The notes: generated by a model from the letters alone, not told the origin. Positions 37,189 through 46,330 are shown, counted from the first letter of the stretch. The stretch is 64,000 nucleotides of DNA from Vibrio sp. Of7-15 (GCF_022347565.1 NZ_JAKRGH010000017.1:1-64000); one strand, 5' to 3'. Program-made: numbers and translations.

Positions 37189-38589
37189 TTAGTAAGCTGC
37201 TTTACCAACAAAACCTTTGAAAACAGTTAAAAAAACAATTTTTAAATCCATCCACAGTGACCAACCTTGGATGTAAGCAAGATCAAACTCAACACGCTTT
37301 TCCATTTTATCGAGGGTGTCAGTCTCGCCGCGATAACCATTAATTTGAGCCCAGCCTGTAATACCTGGCTTTACTTTGTGGCGTAACATGTAGCGTTCAA
37401 CTATTTCTCGATATTCTTCGTTATGCGCAACAGCATGAGGCCTTGGGCCTACAATGGACATTTTTCCTTGAAGAACATTGAAAAACTGTGGTAACTCATC
37501 CAGTGATGTGCGGCGAATAAAGGCACCAAAAGGGGTGATTCGCGGGTCATTTTTTGTGGCTTGTTTGACGACACTTCCATTGTCCATGGTGTTCATGGAG
37601 CGGAATTTCCATACTTTAATTTTACGACCATCAAGTCCGTAACGGTTTTGTTTGAATAATATTGGACCTGGAGATGATAATTTGACGCCCAACGCGACAA
37701 TTAATAAGACCGGACTGATTAGTGCGATAATGATGAGCGCTAAAACGATATCTTCTGCTCTTTTTACCCAGCCAGTTAAGCCATTAAAAGGGGTGTCATG
37801 GACACTTAAGGTGTGGATGTTGCCAACTTGATGCCAGCGAGAATGCAGCAGGTTATAAGTAAAGAAGTCAGGAACTAAATAGGTATTAGCTGTTGTATCT
37901 GAAAATTGAGTTAAAAATTGAGCGATTCGGTGGTTTGCATGCATTGGCATCGCAATGTAGACATGTTCTATTTCACCTTCTTTTGCTTTTTGAAGGGCAT
38001 CAGACACAGAGCCTAGTAATGGCAAATCCATTTGAGACTTCAGGCGTTCCGGAGCGCGCTCATCATAAAAGCCAACGAGCTCTATACCTAAACTGTTTTT
38101 TCTTTTTAACTCTTTCGCTAAGGCTAAGCCCGTGTCTGTTACACCAATAATAGCGGCTTGTCTTTTATTAAACCCTTTTTTTCTTAAGGCCTTTAACGCT
38201 GACTTAAATAAATAGCGCCAGCCAACGAGGATAAGGGGAGTAATTAAAAACCAAGAACCGATTGCAACGCGTGAGTATATTTCACTTGTTTTAGAAAAGT
38301 AGCCTAAGGTTAATAAAATAGAAATACTGAAGATCCAAGGCAGGATTGTTGCTGATACTTGTTCTTTAAAAGAGCTAATACGCCATGAGCGATAAAGGTT
38401 TGAGCTTTCTGCGGCAAGCAAGAAACTAAGGACCCCAAGGGCACCAGCTAATAGATATTCTTGAGTAAATGTATTTAAGTAAAAGCTCGCAATTACATAA
38501 AGAGTAGATGCAATAAAAATGACATCAGTTAGACGATACAGGAAAGCAAACTCTGTTTCGTGTGAGCGAATTAGGCCTTTTTTTTCCAT
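37189..38589 (-). CDS. undecaprenyl-phosphate sugar phosphotransferase (WcaJ-type EPS initiator)
   Basis: A 466-aa membrane enzyme that starts repeat-unit assembly by transferring a hexose-1-phosphate, usually glucose, to undecaprenyl phosphate. Four N-terminal helices (about 15-135) precede a cytoplasmic CoA-binding-like domain (AAIIGVTDTG, about 145-260). A further helix (about 280-305) leads to the catalytic PHPT domain with KFRSMNTMDNG, RRTSLDELPQFFNVL and GPRPHA. It is the first gene of the EPS operon, and an ops element lies 39 nt upstream. The proximal part has ordinary codon use, unlike the distal genes. Confidence 0.92.
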   Translation of the reverse strand: MEKKGLIRSHETEFAFLYRLTDVIFIASTLYVIASFYLNTFTQEYLLAGALGVLSFLLAAESSNLYRSWRISSFKEQVSATILPWIFSISILLTLGYFSKTSEIYSRVAIGSWFLITPLILVGWRYLFKSALKALRKKGFNKRQAAIIGVTDTGLALAKELKRKNSLGIELVGFYDERAPERLKSQMDLPLLGSVSDALQKAKEGEIEHVYIAMPMHANHRIAQFLTQFSDTTANTYLVPDFFTYNLLHSRWHQVGNIHTLSVHDTPFNGLTGWVKRAEDIVLALIIIALISPVLLIVALGVKLSSPGPILFKQNRYGLDGRKIKVWKFRSMNTMDNGSVVKQATKNDPRITPFGAFIRRTSLDELPQFFNVLQGKMSIVGPRPHAVAHNEEYREIVERYMLRHKVKPGITGWAQINGYRGETDTLDKMEKRVEFDLAYIQGWSLWMDLKIVFLTVFKGFVGKAAY

Positions 38590-38627
38590 AATGTAAGTAT
38601 CTTCTTAATTGGTGAAAGTAAATTAGT

Positions 38628-38668
38628 CACGCTACCGCCCCTAGGTGTAACCCCAGTATGACTAAGAA
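38628..38668 (-). promoter_or_regulatory. JUMPstart leader with exact ops element (RfaH recruitment site)
   Basis: On the minus strand the 12-nt GGCGGTAGCGTG (38639-38628) is identical to the ops core that pauses RNA polymerase and loads RfaH. It is preceded by a JUMPstart-like stretch (CTGGGGTTACACCTAGG) and lies 39 nt before wcaJ. Such sites suit very long, distally AT-rich surface-polysaccharide operons like this 17-kb one. The rfaH gene itself is not in the window. Confidence 0.9.
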
Positions 38669-38801
38669 TTTCGGTTGTGGAGGATGGACGATATGCGCTC
38701 AGGTTCAGCTTATTGATAACATCCGTGTTTCATTTTTTTGAGCTGATAATTTAGCGAATATTAGATTTTTTTAAGAGGGAATAAAGAATGGATTCTAGGG
38801 G

Positions 38802-38841
38802 GGCTTTTACTCGTTCTTGATTTTAAAAACGAGCAAAAGCC
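38802..38841 (-). terminator. 14-bp perfect stem-loop between the LuxR-type regulator and the EPS operon
   Basis: On the minus strand GGCTTTTGCTCGTT (38841-38828) pairs with AACGAGTAAAAGCC (38815-38802). All 14 positions pair in RNA, with one G-U, around a 12-nt loop. It lies 34 nt after the regulator stop and 130 nt before the ops site. It is followed by C's rather than a U run, so it may be a partial terminator, attenuator or 3'-end stabiliser rather than a standard intrinsic terminator. Confidence 0.6.
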
Positions 38842-38874
38842 TGAGTTTTTGCCACTAAAGTATGAGAGTAGGAG

Positions 38875-39513
38875 TTAGTCGAGGTTTTGTTTGGCCCAAG
38901 ACATGGCTTGTAACCTATTTTTCACTTCCAGCTTTTTGAAGATATTATATAAATGTGACTTTATCGTGTGTTCACTTATAAACAATTTGTCAGCAATTTC
39001 TATATTGGATGCACCACTTTTGAGAGTTTGTAATATTTCTGATTCTCGTCTTGTGAGCTCGATTTCAGGCTGGGTTGTTTTTGCTGTCGTTCTTGAAGTG
39101 GTATTTGTTCTATAGTAGTCAAGCAGTTCGTTAAGCACCTTTCTTGAAAGCCAGTTTTCTCCATTCAGTATTGTTGCAAGGCCTTTGCATACGGTATCTA
39201 TATCGTCTGAATGCTTGAACATCCCAAAAAGATTTGGCCATATCACAAGTTCTTCTAGTGGGATGTTTTTAGGAGTATTTATGAGAACAGTTTTTACATT
39301 GTTTCGATACTTTTGTAGATGATTTGATAGCTCGGTGACATCACAATGGGTGGATAAGTCGATAAGGACAACATGCTCTTCTGGATGAGAAAGAATGTCG
39401 CTATTGTTGATATTGTCAATAATAAGTAGGGGGTGACTGAGTTTAGTTTCTAAATAGTGAGCCAGAGTTGAACTCTGTAAGTTAGATTGGGAAAACAATA
39501 ATAAATTGGTCAT
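38875..39513 (-). CDS. LuxR/CsgD-family regulator with c-di-GMP-type WLSR motif (VpsT/QstR-like)
   Basis: A 212-aa transcription factor. The N-terminal receiver-like domain (1-135) lacks the acidic pair of a phosphorylated receiver (LLLFSQSN at its start). It holds WLSR at 121-124, which fits the W-[FLM]-[TS]-R c-di-GMP-binding signature of VpsT. A LuxR-type helix-turn-helix fills 152-212 (LTRRESEILQTLKSGASN...ISEHTIKSHLYNIFKKL). It lies next to ssb and just upstream of the EPS operon on the same strand. From memory this is the place of qstR (competence and type VI secretion regulator) in V. cholerae, so VpsT-like and QstR-like roles are both open. Confidence 0.82.
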   Translation of the reverse strand: MTNLLLFSQSNLQSSTLAHYLETKLSHPLLIIDNINNSDILSHPEEHVVLIDLSTHCDVTELSNHLQKYRNNVKTVLINTPKNIPLEELVIWPNLFGMFKHSDDIDTVCKGLATILNGENWLSRKVLNELLDYYRTNTTSRTTAKTTQPEIELTRRESEILQTLKSGASNIEIADKLFISEHTIKSHLYNIFKKLEVKNRLQAMSWAKQNLD

Positions 39514-39746
39514 TTTTTAACTCATATAAATAGATTCTAAATTTATCGTATAGCCTTGTTATCATACTTAAGTTGTAACTATATTCATATTGAGGTTTAG
39601 TAATTTCTTATAATTAAGACTGGAGCTATGGGTTATAAATTTACTTATAATTAAATATGTTAACTAACTTTCCCATTTTTTCTTATATTTTTTTGTTACA
39701 AAAGAGTATATTTGCTTCTTCTTTTCTCTATCTTACGGCTGAAAGT

Positions 39747-40919
39747 TTGAACTCAATCGAAAAAAGAGCCACTGCTTCGCTCGCTTTTGTTTTTGTCTTA
39801 AGGATGCTTGGCTTATTTATGCTGATGCCTGTCTTAGCGCTCTACGCTCAGCATTTAGAACACTATAGTTATATCTGGGTAGGTATCGCGATTGGTGCGT
39901 ATGGTTGTACCCAGGCTCTGTTTCAAATACCTGCTGGGTGGTTGTCTGATCGGTTTGGTCGTAAACCTATCATTATTATGGGTTTGGTTATTTTTGCTCT
40001 TGGGTCTTTGATTGCTGCTAATGCGACATCACTGTATTGGGTTGCTATTGGGCGAGGAATTCAAGGGATGGGAGCGATTGCTGCTGCTGTTTTAGCGTTG
40101 GCTGCTGATTTAAGCCGAGAAAGTCAACGCACGAAGGTCATGGCTGTCATTGGTATCTCTATAGGTATGTCTTTTGCTCTAGCGATGGTGTTAGGGCCAG
40201 TGCTTGCTGGTCAGTTTGGGCTCTCCGGGTTGTTTTATATTATCGCTGCGATGGCGTTTGTCGCTATTGTTATTGTGCAGTGGGGGGTCCCTAATCCCGT
40301 TAATATAAATAACCACAACCCTAAAGTGGTGAAAATATCAGGTGTTAAAAAAGTATTAGCGGATAATCGGTTAATTAAGCTTGATTATGGGGTCTTTATT
40401 ATTCATTGGATAATGACAGCGACCTTTATTGCTTTGCCTCTACAGCTGCTTGAACACCAAGTTATGAAAGATCAACATTGGGCATTTTACCTCCCTGTTT
40501 TCATTCTTTCTTTTGTCGTTCTTGGGCCTTTAATGAAAATAAACCGTAAAGCACCGAGAAGAGCTAATTCTATTGCTATTAGTTTGCTCATTTTAGGCAT
40601 TAGTATGCTTGCTTTAAACTTTGATTCTTTATGGTTATTAGGTATTGGGGCATGGATGTATTTCTCAGGGTTTAATTTTTTAGAGGCTTCTATGCCATCA
40701 CTATTAACCAAATTGGCCCCCGAACAGTATAAAGGCAGTGCTACAGGTGTGTATAGTACCAGTCAATTCTTAGGGGCTTTCATGGGCGGGGTTGCTGGCG
40801 GGATGGTGATGCAAAGTTATGGGGCATTTGCGCTATATTGCTTATCGATTTTATTGTTGATCAGCTTGCTTGTGTGCTGGCGTAAATTGATTGTCAATGA
40901 TAAAGCGGTTGCCGCCTAG
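39747..40919 (+). CDS. major facilitator superfamily transporter (YajR-like)
   Basis: A 12-helix inner-membrane transporter of 390 aa. It has the family motif RMLGLFMLMPVLALYA in helix 1 and the MFS motif A GWLSDRFGRKP between helices 2 and 3. It stops after helix 12, without the C-terminal domain of E. coli YajR. I favour TTG 39747 (LNSIEKRA) because homologous proteins begin about this far before helix 1. An ATG at 39657 would add 30 residues of hydrophobic, low-quality sequence without a ribosome-binding site. The substrate is unknown; drug or metabolite efflux is inferred. Confidence 0.82.
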   Translation: MNSIEKRATASLAFVFVLRMLGLFMLMPVLALYAQHLEHYSYIWVGIAIGAYGCTQALFQIPAGWLSDRFGRKPIIIMGLVIFALGSLIAANATSLYWVAIGRGIQGMGAIAAAVLALAADLSRESQRTKVMAVIGISIGMSFALAMVLGPVLAGQFGLSGLFYIIAAMAFVAIVIVQWGVPNPVNINNHNPKVVKISGVKKVLADNRLIKLDYGVFIIHWIMTATFIALPLQLLEHQVMKDQHWAFYLPVFILSFVVLGPLMKINRKAPRRANSIAISLLILGISMLALNFDSLWLLGIGAWMYFSGFNFLEASMPSLLTKLAPEQYKGSATGVYSTSQFLGAFMGGVAGGMVMQSYGAFALYCLSILLLISLLVCWRKLIVNDKAVAA

Positions 40920-41052
40920 TGCAATGGAATTTGCGAGGGTCATTTAATTCTAGATCTATCTTGTACTATCATCCTCGTGATAAACTGAATCACATGTCTA
41001 ATTTTTGTGAAGTGCAATGTTGCTTCACAGCTAATCTTATCTGGAGCTAATT

Positions 41053-41586
41053 ATGGCCAGTCGCGGTATTAATAAGGTTATCTTAGTTGGTAACTTAGGT
41101 GGCGATCCTGAAGTACGTTATATGCCAAGTGGTGGTGCAGTAGCAAATATTACTATTGCAACGTCTGAATCTTGGCGTGATAAGAACACTGGTGAGCAGA
41201 AAGAGAAAACGGAATGGCACCGTGTCGCGTTATTTGGCAAGTTAGCTGAAGTGGCTGGTGAGTACCTTCGTAAAGGTTCACAAGTTTACATTGAAGGTCA
41301 ATTACAAACTCGTAAATGGCAAGATCAAAATGGTCAAGAGCGATACACTACTGAGGTCGTTGTTCAAGGCTTTAATGGTGTGATGCAAATGCTTGGCGGC
41401 CGTGCACAACAAGGCCAAGGTGCACCTATGGGTGGACAGCAGCAACAGCAGTGGGGGCAACCTCAGCAGCCAGCACAACAGCAAGGCTTTGCTCCTCAGC
41501 AGCAGGCCCCACAACAAGCACCTCAGCAGGCTCAACCTCAGTATAATGAGCCACCAATGGACTTTGATGACGACATTCCATTCTAA
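41053..41586 (+). CDS. ssb: single-stranded DNA-binding protein
   Basis: SSB coats single-stranded DNA in replication, repair and recombination as a tetramer. It is 177 aa: OB fold (1-110) from [15 protein letters not shown] to [14 protein letters not shown], then a long Gln/Pro-rich flexible linker (about 115-165). It ends in the acidic tip DFDDDIPF that recruits partner proteins. The ATG has GGAG 6 nt upstream. I looked for a LexA box upstream and found no convincing one. Confidence 0.97.
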   Translation: MASRGINKVILVGNLGGDPEVRYMPSGGAVANITIATSESWRDKNTGEQKEKTEWHRVALFGKLAEVAGEYLRKGSQVYIEGQLQTRKWQDQNGQERYTTEVVVQGFNGVMQMLGGRAQQGQGAPMGGQQQQQWGQPQQPAQQQGFAPQQQAPQQAPQQAQPQYNEPPMDFDDDIPF

Positions 41587-41634
41587 ATTGTATTTGATAA
41601 ATGCAGTAAGAACCTAATGTTGACTTTGACAACT

Positions 41635-41662
41635 AAAAGCTCTGCTACGGCGGAGCTTTTTA
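41635..41662 (+). terminator. intrinsic terminator after ssb
   Basis: AAAGCTCTGC pairs with GCGGAGCTTT across a 4-nt TACG loop (one G-U), followed by T's, 48 nt after the ssb stop. Confidence 0.9.
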
Positions 41663-41794
41663 GTATCTGCGGATATTTAAGATTGAATTCTAAGGTTTGC
41701 CTCACTGTGCTGAAATCAAAACATTCACATTTGAACTTATTCTTTTAATAATATTGTATGGATACTTGCTACTTTGCCAAGAGGCTCACTTTTT

Positions 41795-43768
41795 ATGCGT
41801 AAAACACCAACATTGCGATTGAGTAACCGCTTAGTTGCTTTTGTTACTTTGATTGTTGTCAGTGCTATTTTTGTTATTTTTGTTGGTGGGGCAATCAGTT
41901 TTAAAAAGATTGGTAATGAGCATTTAAACCATTACTTAGAAGGTATTGTCGACGTTATTGATCAGGAAATGTCAGATCCTGAAGATGCTGAAAGTTTGTC
42001 TCGCTGGCTACCTAAGCTATTAAAAGCCAGTAATGTGGTTGAAATGAGCATCACAACGGATGCGGGCCCTGTTTACTCTTTCAAGGAAATTCAGTTACAG
42101 CTTGAACCCTCTTTGTTGTACCAAAAGCGCTATCCGTTAGAGTTGAATCAAGGTTATTACATTGAGTTCAAAACCCTGCCCGCATACAGTAGCTTTACTT
42201 ATTCCATCGGCGCGATGTTTTCTATTACTGCGGCAATCATGCTCATCATTGCGGGGTTAATATGGGGGTTAAGCTGGCTTAAGCGTCAGCTGCATGGCTC
42301 TGAATTATTAGAAGAGCGCGGGAGGATGATATTGGCTGGTCATGTAGAGCCATACGCTATTGGTTCTGAAGATGAATGGCCCGCGACAGCAAGCCTTGCG
42401 CTTGATCAGCTTATTTCTGAATTGCAGGATGCTCGACAAGAACGCAGTCGTTTCGATACGTTTATTCGAACTCATACCTTTTTAGATCAATTGACTGGCT
42501 CTGCGAACCGAGTGCTGTTTGACAGTAAATTAGAGTCTGTTCTGCAAGAGTCTGACAGCCAAGGAGCCGTGCTTTTAATTCGCTTTGATGAATGGGAAGA
42601 AGTATTAGAGCATTCAGGAAAAGAGTTAGCGGATGAGCTCATTGTCGAGTCTGGGGGGCTACTGTCGAACTTGATCCAGCGTTATCCTGATGTGGTGCTA
42701 TCCCGTTATTACGAATCTGATTTTGCGATTCTGATCCCCCATCAATCTGTCAAAGATATTATGCATTTCTCGGCTCAAGTTTTACGAGTTTTAGAGCGCT
42801 TGAGCCCACCTGAGCCACTCCATAGTGATAATTGGTGTCATATTGGTGTCACTATGTTTGGTGTCGGTGAGCGTCGTGGGCGTGTTATGGATGAAGTTGA
42901 AATGGCACTACGTAGTGCTAAGTTACAAAACGCGAACAGCTGGTCATTATTTAAAAAAGGCCAGCAGGAGCAAACAAGCCGTGGGAATGTTAGATGGCGA
43001 AGTCTGTTTGATGCGGTTTTTGAGCAAAAAGAGCTTCAGCTTTATAAACAGCCTGTCTTCATGGAGGGGGGCAAGACACCTCTACATTATGAATTATTAG
43101 CCAGAATTAAAGATGAAAATGGCTTTTTAATTAAAGCATCTCGTTTTTTACCTGCTATAGAACAAGTTGGTTACCAGATTCGAATGGATCGTCGAGTGGT
43201 AACACAAACGCTGACACTGTTACGAAAAGAAAATGGTGAAAGAAGTTATTCGGTAAACTTACATGTGTTATCACTGCAAGATAAAAGTTTTAATCGTTGG
43301 CTAAGAGATGAACTCTTGCAATTGCCTCGTATGTTATTAAAACATCTAAGCTTTGAATTTGTTGAAGGGAGCTTAGTTACTCACCTTGATTTTGTTCGTC
43401 CTGTAGTACGTATGCTGTCAGGGTTGGGCTGCAAGATCGTGGTCGATCAAGCCGGGCGTACTATTGTCAGTACCCACTATATTAAAGATTTGAAAGTGGA
43501 CTACCTTAAACTTCATCGCAGTTTGATGAGAGATATTCATCAAAGATATGAAAATCAACTGTTTGTCCGTAGTATCATTGGGGCATGTGCGGATTCTAAT
43601 GCAAAGGTGATTGCCGTTGGGGTTGAAAAAGAAAAGGAATGGCACTTGCTTAAAGAGTTAGGTGTTTCTGGTGGGCAAGGGCGATTTTTTAATGCGGAAA
43701 CCTCATTGCATCATCAGCCGAAAAAAGTTCAGCAACCGAAACGACGTAATCGTTGGGCGAGAAAGTAA
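41795..43768 (+). CDS. csrD: CsrD/MshH-like degenerate GGDEF-EAL regulator
   Basis: A 657-aa inner-membrane protein. It has two membrane helices (about 14-38 and 140-165) flanking a periplasmic part, then a HAMP-like linker and a degenerate GGDEF domain (RYYESDF where GGDEF would be). The EAL domain is also degenerate (YELLARI for EAL, and VDQAGRT for the DDFG loop). Missing catalytic residues point to a non-enzymatic role, as in CsrD, which promotes decay of CsrB/C sRNAs. The same gene is called mshH at the head of Vibrio MSHA loci. The start is ATG 41795 with GAGG upstream; TTG 41774 is unlikely. Confidence 0.88.
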   Translation: MRKTPTLRLSNRLVAFVTLIVVSAIFVIFVGGAISFKKIGNEHLNHYLEGIVDVIDQEMSDPEDAESLSRWLPKLLKASNVVEMSITTDAGPVYSFKEIQLQLEPSLLYQKRYPLELNQGYYIEFKTLPAYSSFTYSIGAMFSITAAIMLIIAGLIWGLSWLKRQLHGSELLEERGRMILAGHVEPYAIGSEDEWPATASLALDQLISELQDARQERSRFDTFIRTHTFLDQLTGSANRVLFDSKLESVLQESDSQGAVLLIRFDEWEEVLEHSGKELADELIVESGGLLSNLIQRYPDVVLSRYYESDFAILIPHQSVKDIMHFSAQVLRVLERLSPPEPLHSDNWCHIGVTMFGVGERRGRVMDEVEMALRSAKLQNANSWSLFKKGQQEQTSRGNVRWRSLFDAVFEQKELQLYKQPVFMEGGKTPLHYELLARIKDENGFLIKASRFLPAIEQVGYQIRMDRRVVTQTLTLLRKENGERSYSVNLHVLSLQDKSFNRWLRDELLQLPRMLLKHLSFEFVEGSLVTHLDFVRPVVRMLSGLGCKIVVDQAGRTIVSTHYIKDLKVDYLKLHRSLMRDIHQRYENQLFVRSIIGACADSNAKVIAVGVEKEKEWHLLKELGVSGGQGRFFNAETSLHHQPKKVQQPKRRNRWARK

Positions 43769-43873
43769 TCGTACATTTCTCAGACTGGCTATTATATAGT
43801 ATGCCTGCATCAGCACCATTAAGCTTCTAGGTACATAGAGTACCAAGTTTTTCATGTATTAATTTATAGAGCT

Positions 43874-45331
43874 ATGAGTACGTTGTCTTTTTTTAAAAAA
43901 TTCACCCGTTCCAGTAAAGTTAAAAATACAGTGAGTATTGCCGTACTTTCTGATGGACTCTATGTGGCTGTAAGTAATCACTCACAGCAGCCCGCTTCTT
44001 GTTTTAAGGAAGCAGCAGTACCTGAAAAATGGGCGATGGCACTAAAAGCCGCTGTTGAGCAATTATCGGCGACTGGCTATGGTGCCAATGTCATTATTGG
44101 TTCGTCTTTGTATCAAAGTCTTCAAATTGATAAGCCAGACGTTCCACGAGAAGATCTACCAAGTGCTTTGCCTTTTCTTGTAAAAGATTTGGTGAATGAT
44201 CGTGTGGCGGATATTGTCGCTGATGGATTCCCCTTAGAAAGTAGCGATAAGTTGCAAGCTTATGTCACTCAGAAGAAAAACATTGAGCAGTTGCTGGATG
44301 CTTGTCGTCATGCTGGTATTGAATTATTGCAAATTCTACCGGAAGAGATGGCTTGGGGGAAAAGCCAAGTAGATGTTTCAAGCTGGATGTTACTTCACCG
44401 CAGCAGTGGAGGTGACTTAAAGCTTAGCGCTTACCATGAGCAAACTATTGGTTTTCATCGTTTACTGCGTGGTTTTAGCTCCCCACTGGGTGGCGAAATG
44501 GCCAGTAGCCTTCAGTTAGATGGCCTTGCATTGGAGCTGCAGCGCTCTTTTGATTATTTGAATGCTCAACTAAAAACGGGCCCAATTAATCAGCTTTATC
44601 TCATGTGTGATGATGAAAGTGGTGAGCAACTCGCTAACGATCTTCGCCTTCGCTTAAGTGTTCAAGTCGCGCCTCTTCCTGTACCTGATGAATCGATTCA
44701 TCGTTGTGGTGAGGTTTTAGCATGGGCAGGGCTACAGCTTTTTAATGCTGATATTAATTTATACCCAGATTATCTGCGTCCGAAGAAAAACTATTTAACT
44801 CTGCAAAACCTCGGTATCAGCTGGGTAGCTGGGATCGTGTTATTAATGGGAGTTTTTGGTTACCTGACGTGGCAAAGCCAGCAGCTAGAAAAAGAACTGA
44901 CTGCTGCGCGAACAAAAGTACAAACATTAGATCAAGAGTTAAACGCATTGAATAAACGTTTAGCGAAACACAAGCCATTGCCAGCACGTATCGCCGCGGT
45001 AAGCCGTTTGAAAGAAACCATTAAGTTACAAGAAACGTCACTCAATGCCATTTCTGGCCATGATACTTCTTTACAAATCGGTTATTCGGGAATGATGCAA
45101 GACTTGGCTAAAATTGGTCGCAATGATATTTCTCTTACTCGTATTTATGTGCAGGGCGATATGATGGATCTACAAGGCTTAGCACGAAACGCCAGTGTTG
45201 TGCCAAACTGGTTGCAACAGTTCCAATCGGAGCTACACCTTGTTGGGCGAACGTTTAAAAAAATGTCCATTGGCAGGGACGAGCAAGATAGAGTGACTTT
45301 CTCCTTACTGACAGAGGCGAAAGGACAATGA
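43874..45331 (+). CDS. mshI: MSHA biogenesis protein MshI
   Basis: A 485-aa inner-membrane assembly protein. The N-terminal cytoplasmic PilM-like actin-fold domain (about 1-300) is fused to a single membrane helix (about 315-335, WVAGIVLLMGVFGYLTW) and a periplasmic PilN-like coiled coil (about 338-370). It would link the cytoplasmic motor to the periplasmic alignment complex. It is the first gene of the mshI-F assembly operon and overlaps mshJ by 4 nt. It has a weak ribosome-binding site (TAGAGCT). Confidence 0.9.
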   Translation: MSTLSFFKKFTRSSKVKNTVSIAVLSDGLYVAVSNHSQQPASCFKEAAVPEKWAMALKAAVEQLSATGYGANVIIGSSLYQSLQIDKPDVPREDLPSALPFLVKDLVNDRVADIVADGFPLESSDKLQAYVTQKKNIEQLLDACRHAGIELLQILPEEMAWGKSQVDVSSWMLLHRSSGGDLKLSAYHEQTIGFHRLLRGFSSPLGGEMASSLQLDGLALELQRSFDYLNAQLKTGPINQLYLMCDDESGEQLANDLRLRLSVQVAPLPVPDESIHRCGEVLAWAGLQLFNADINLYPDYLRPKKNYLTLQNLGISWVAGIVLLMGVFGYLTWQSQQLEKELTAARTKVQTLDQELNALNKRLAKHKPLPARIAAVSRLKETIKLQETSLNAISGHDTSLQIGYSGMMQDLAKIGRNDISLTRIYVQGDMMDLQGLARNASVVPNWLQQFQSELHLVGRTFKKMSIGRDEQDRVTFSLLTEAKGQ

Positions 45332-45978
45332 AGATAGACATGTCGTGGTGGAATAGCCTACATGAGAAATTTGATGCCTTAAGTAAGCGAGAGCAAGTAC
45401 TTGTTGGTATCATGGGGTGGGTGGCCGTTGCGCTGGGTTTGACGACATTTGTTGTTGAGCCTGCTTTTTTGCATTACCAGAAACAAGAAAAGCAGCTTAT
45501 TTCTTATCAGCGTGATGCGGTAAGTAAAGCTCAGCAAATCGATCTTGCTCACTTTAAGCTAAAAAGAGATCCTAATGCTGCCATTGATAAAGAGTTTCAG
45601 CAGCTTACCCAACGAAGCCAAGCTTTATCCGCAGAATTGGACCAGATTATTGGTGGTTTGGTCTCTCCGGGAAAAATGGCCGAATTACTTGAACAAGTGC
45701 TAGTGAATTCATCGAAATTGAAATTACTCTCTCTTGAGTCTTTGCCTGCTGAGCGCTTATTAGAAGGCAAGAAAAAGACGGGGTATTTTGTTCATCCAGT
45801 CCGGATTGTGCTAACGGGTTCTTATTTTGATATATCTGAATATTTAGCCGCTTTAGAGCAATTGTCAGTGAAATATTATTGGCGAACTTTTGAATATCAG
45901 GTTGAAGAGTACCCAACAGCACGCCTTACATTAACGGTATACACATTAGGTTCGAGTGAGGGCTTCATTGGTGGTTAA
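45328..45978 (+). CDS. mshJ: MSHA biogenesis protein MshJ (PilO-like)
   Basis: A 216-aa bitopic inner-membrane protein. A short cytoplasmic start is followed by a membrane helix near 27-47 (VLVGIMGWVAVALGLTTFVV) and a periplasmic coiled coil. The C-terminal ferredoxin-like domain resembles PilO/GspM. It would pair with the PilN-like part of MshI in the alignment complex. The ATG overlaps the mshI stop (ATGA), with GGA just upstream. Confidence 0.88.
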   Translation: MKIDMSWWNSLHEKFDALSKREQVLVGIMGWVAVALGLTTFVVEPAFLHYQKQEKQLISYQRDAVSKAQQIDLAHFKLKRDPNAAIDKEFQQLTQRSQALSAELDQIIGGLVSPGKMAELLEQVLVNSSKLKLLSLESLPAERLLEGKKKTGYFVHPVRIVLTGSYFDISEYLAALEQLSVKYYWRTFEYQVEEYPTARLTLTVYTLGSSEGFIGG

Positions 45979-46318
45979 GACGATCATTTATCATGGCATT
46001 ATGGCGCTGATGTTAAGTGCTTTCTCTTTTACTGTTTATGCTCAGCAAGATCCTACGGCACCGCTCGGCTGGATGGAGGTTGAGAAACCTGAGCCAACGA
46101 AAAAAACAGTCAGAAAATACAATTTACCACGCTTAGAAAGCATTGTCTGTATCAGCGAGCAGCCATGTTATGCCGTATTAAATAACAAGGTTGTGAAGAA
46201 AGGCAGTAAAATAAACGGTTATCAAATTACCAAAATAAGTGACTCTTTAGTGATGGTGAGCCGTGGCTCTCGTCAGTGGCAGTTAACGCTTTTTCCTCTG
46301 GATGTAAAAAAGAAATAG
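45971..46318 (+). CDS. mshK: MSHA biogenesis protein MshK (PilP-like)
   Basis: A 115-aa exported protein. The N-terminal hydrophobic signal (about 5-24) ends near VYAQQ. The mature part has the motif DPTAPLGW and an SH3-like beta region (LESIVCISEQPCYAVLNN...VKKGSKINGYQI) like PilP/GspC homology domains, which dock to the secretin. I choose GTG 45971, 8 nt after GAGGG. GTG 45956 and TTG 45968 are alternatives. It overlaps the end of mshJ by 8 nt. Confidence 0.82.
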   Translation: MVKTIIYHGIMALMLSAFSFTVYAQQDPTAPLGWMEVEKPEPTKKTVRKYNLPRLESIVCISEQPCYAVLNNKVVKKGSKINGYQITKISDSLVMVSRGSRQWQLTLFPLDVKKK

Positions 46319-46330
46319 GTTTTTATTAGT

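Noticed and set aside
39628-39654. Eight-codon open frame with GGAG upstream, before the transporter gene
   Set aside because: It is short, very AT-rich and overlaps a direct repeat. There is no sign of leader-peptide control, so it is probably chance.
40921-41052. LexA box upstream of ssb
   Set aside because: ssb is next to an SOS gene in E. coli, but no CTG-N10-CAG sequence with an AT-rich centre is visible in this gap.
41302-41535. Open frames in other phases over the ssb linker
   Set aside because: These arise from the CAG/CAA-rich Gln linker and yield Leu-rich or His-rich low-complexity products.
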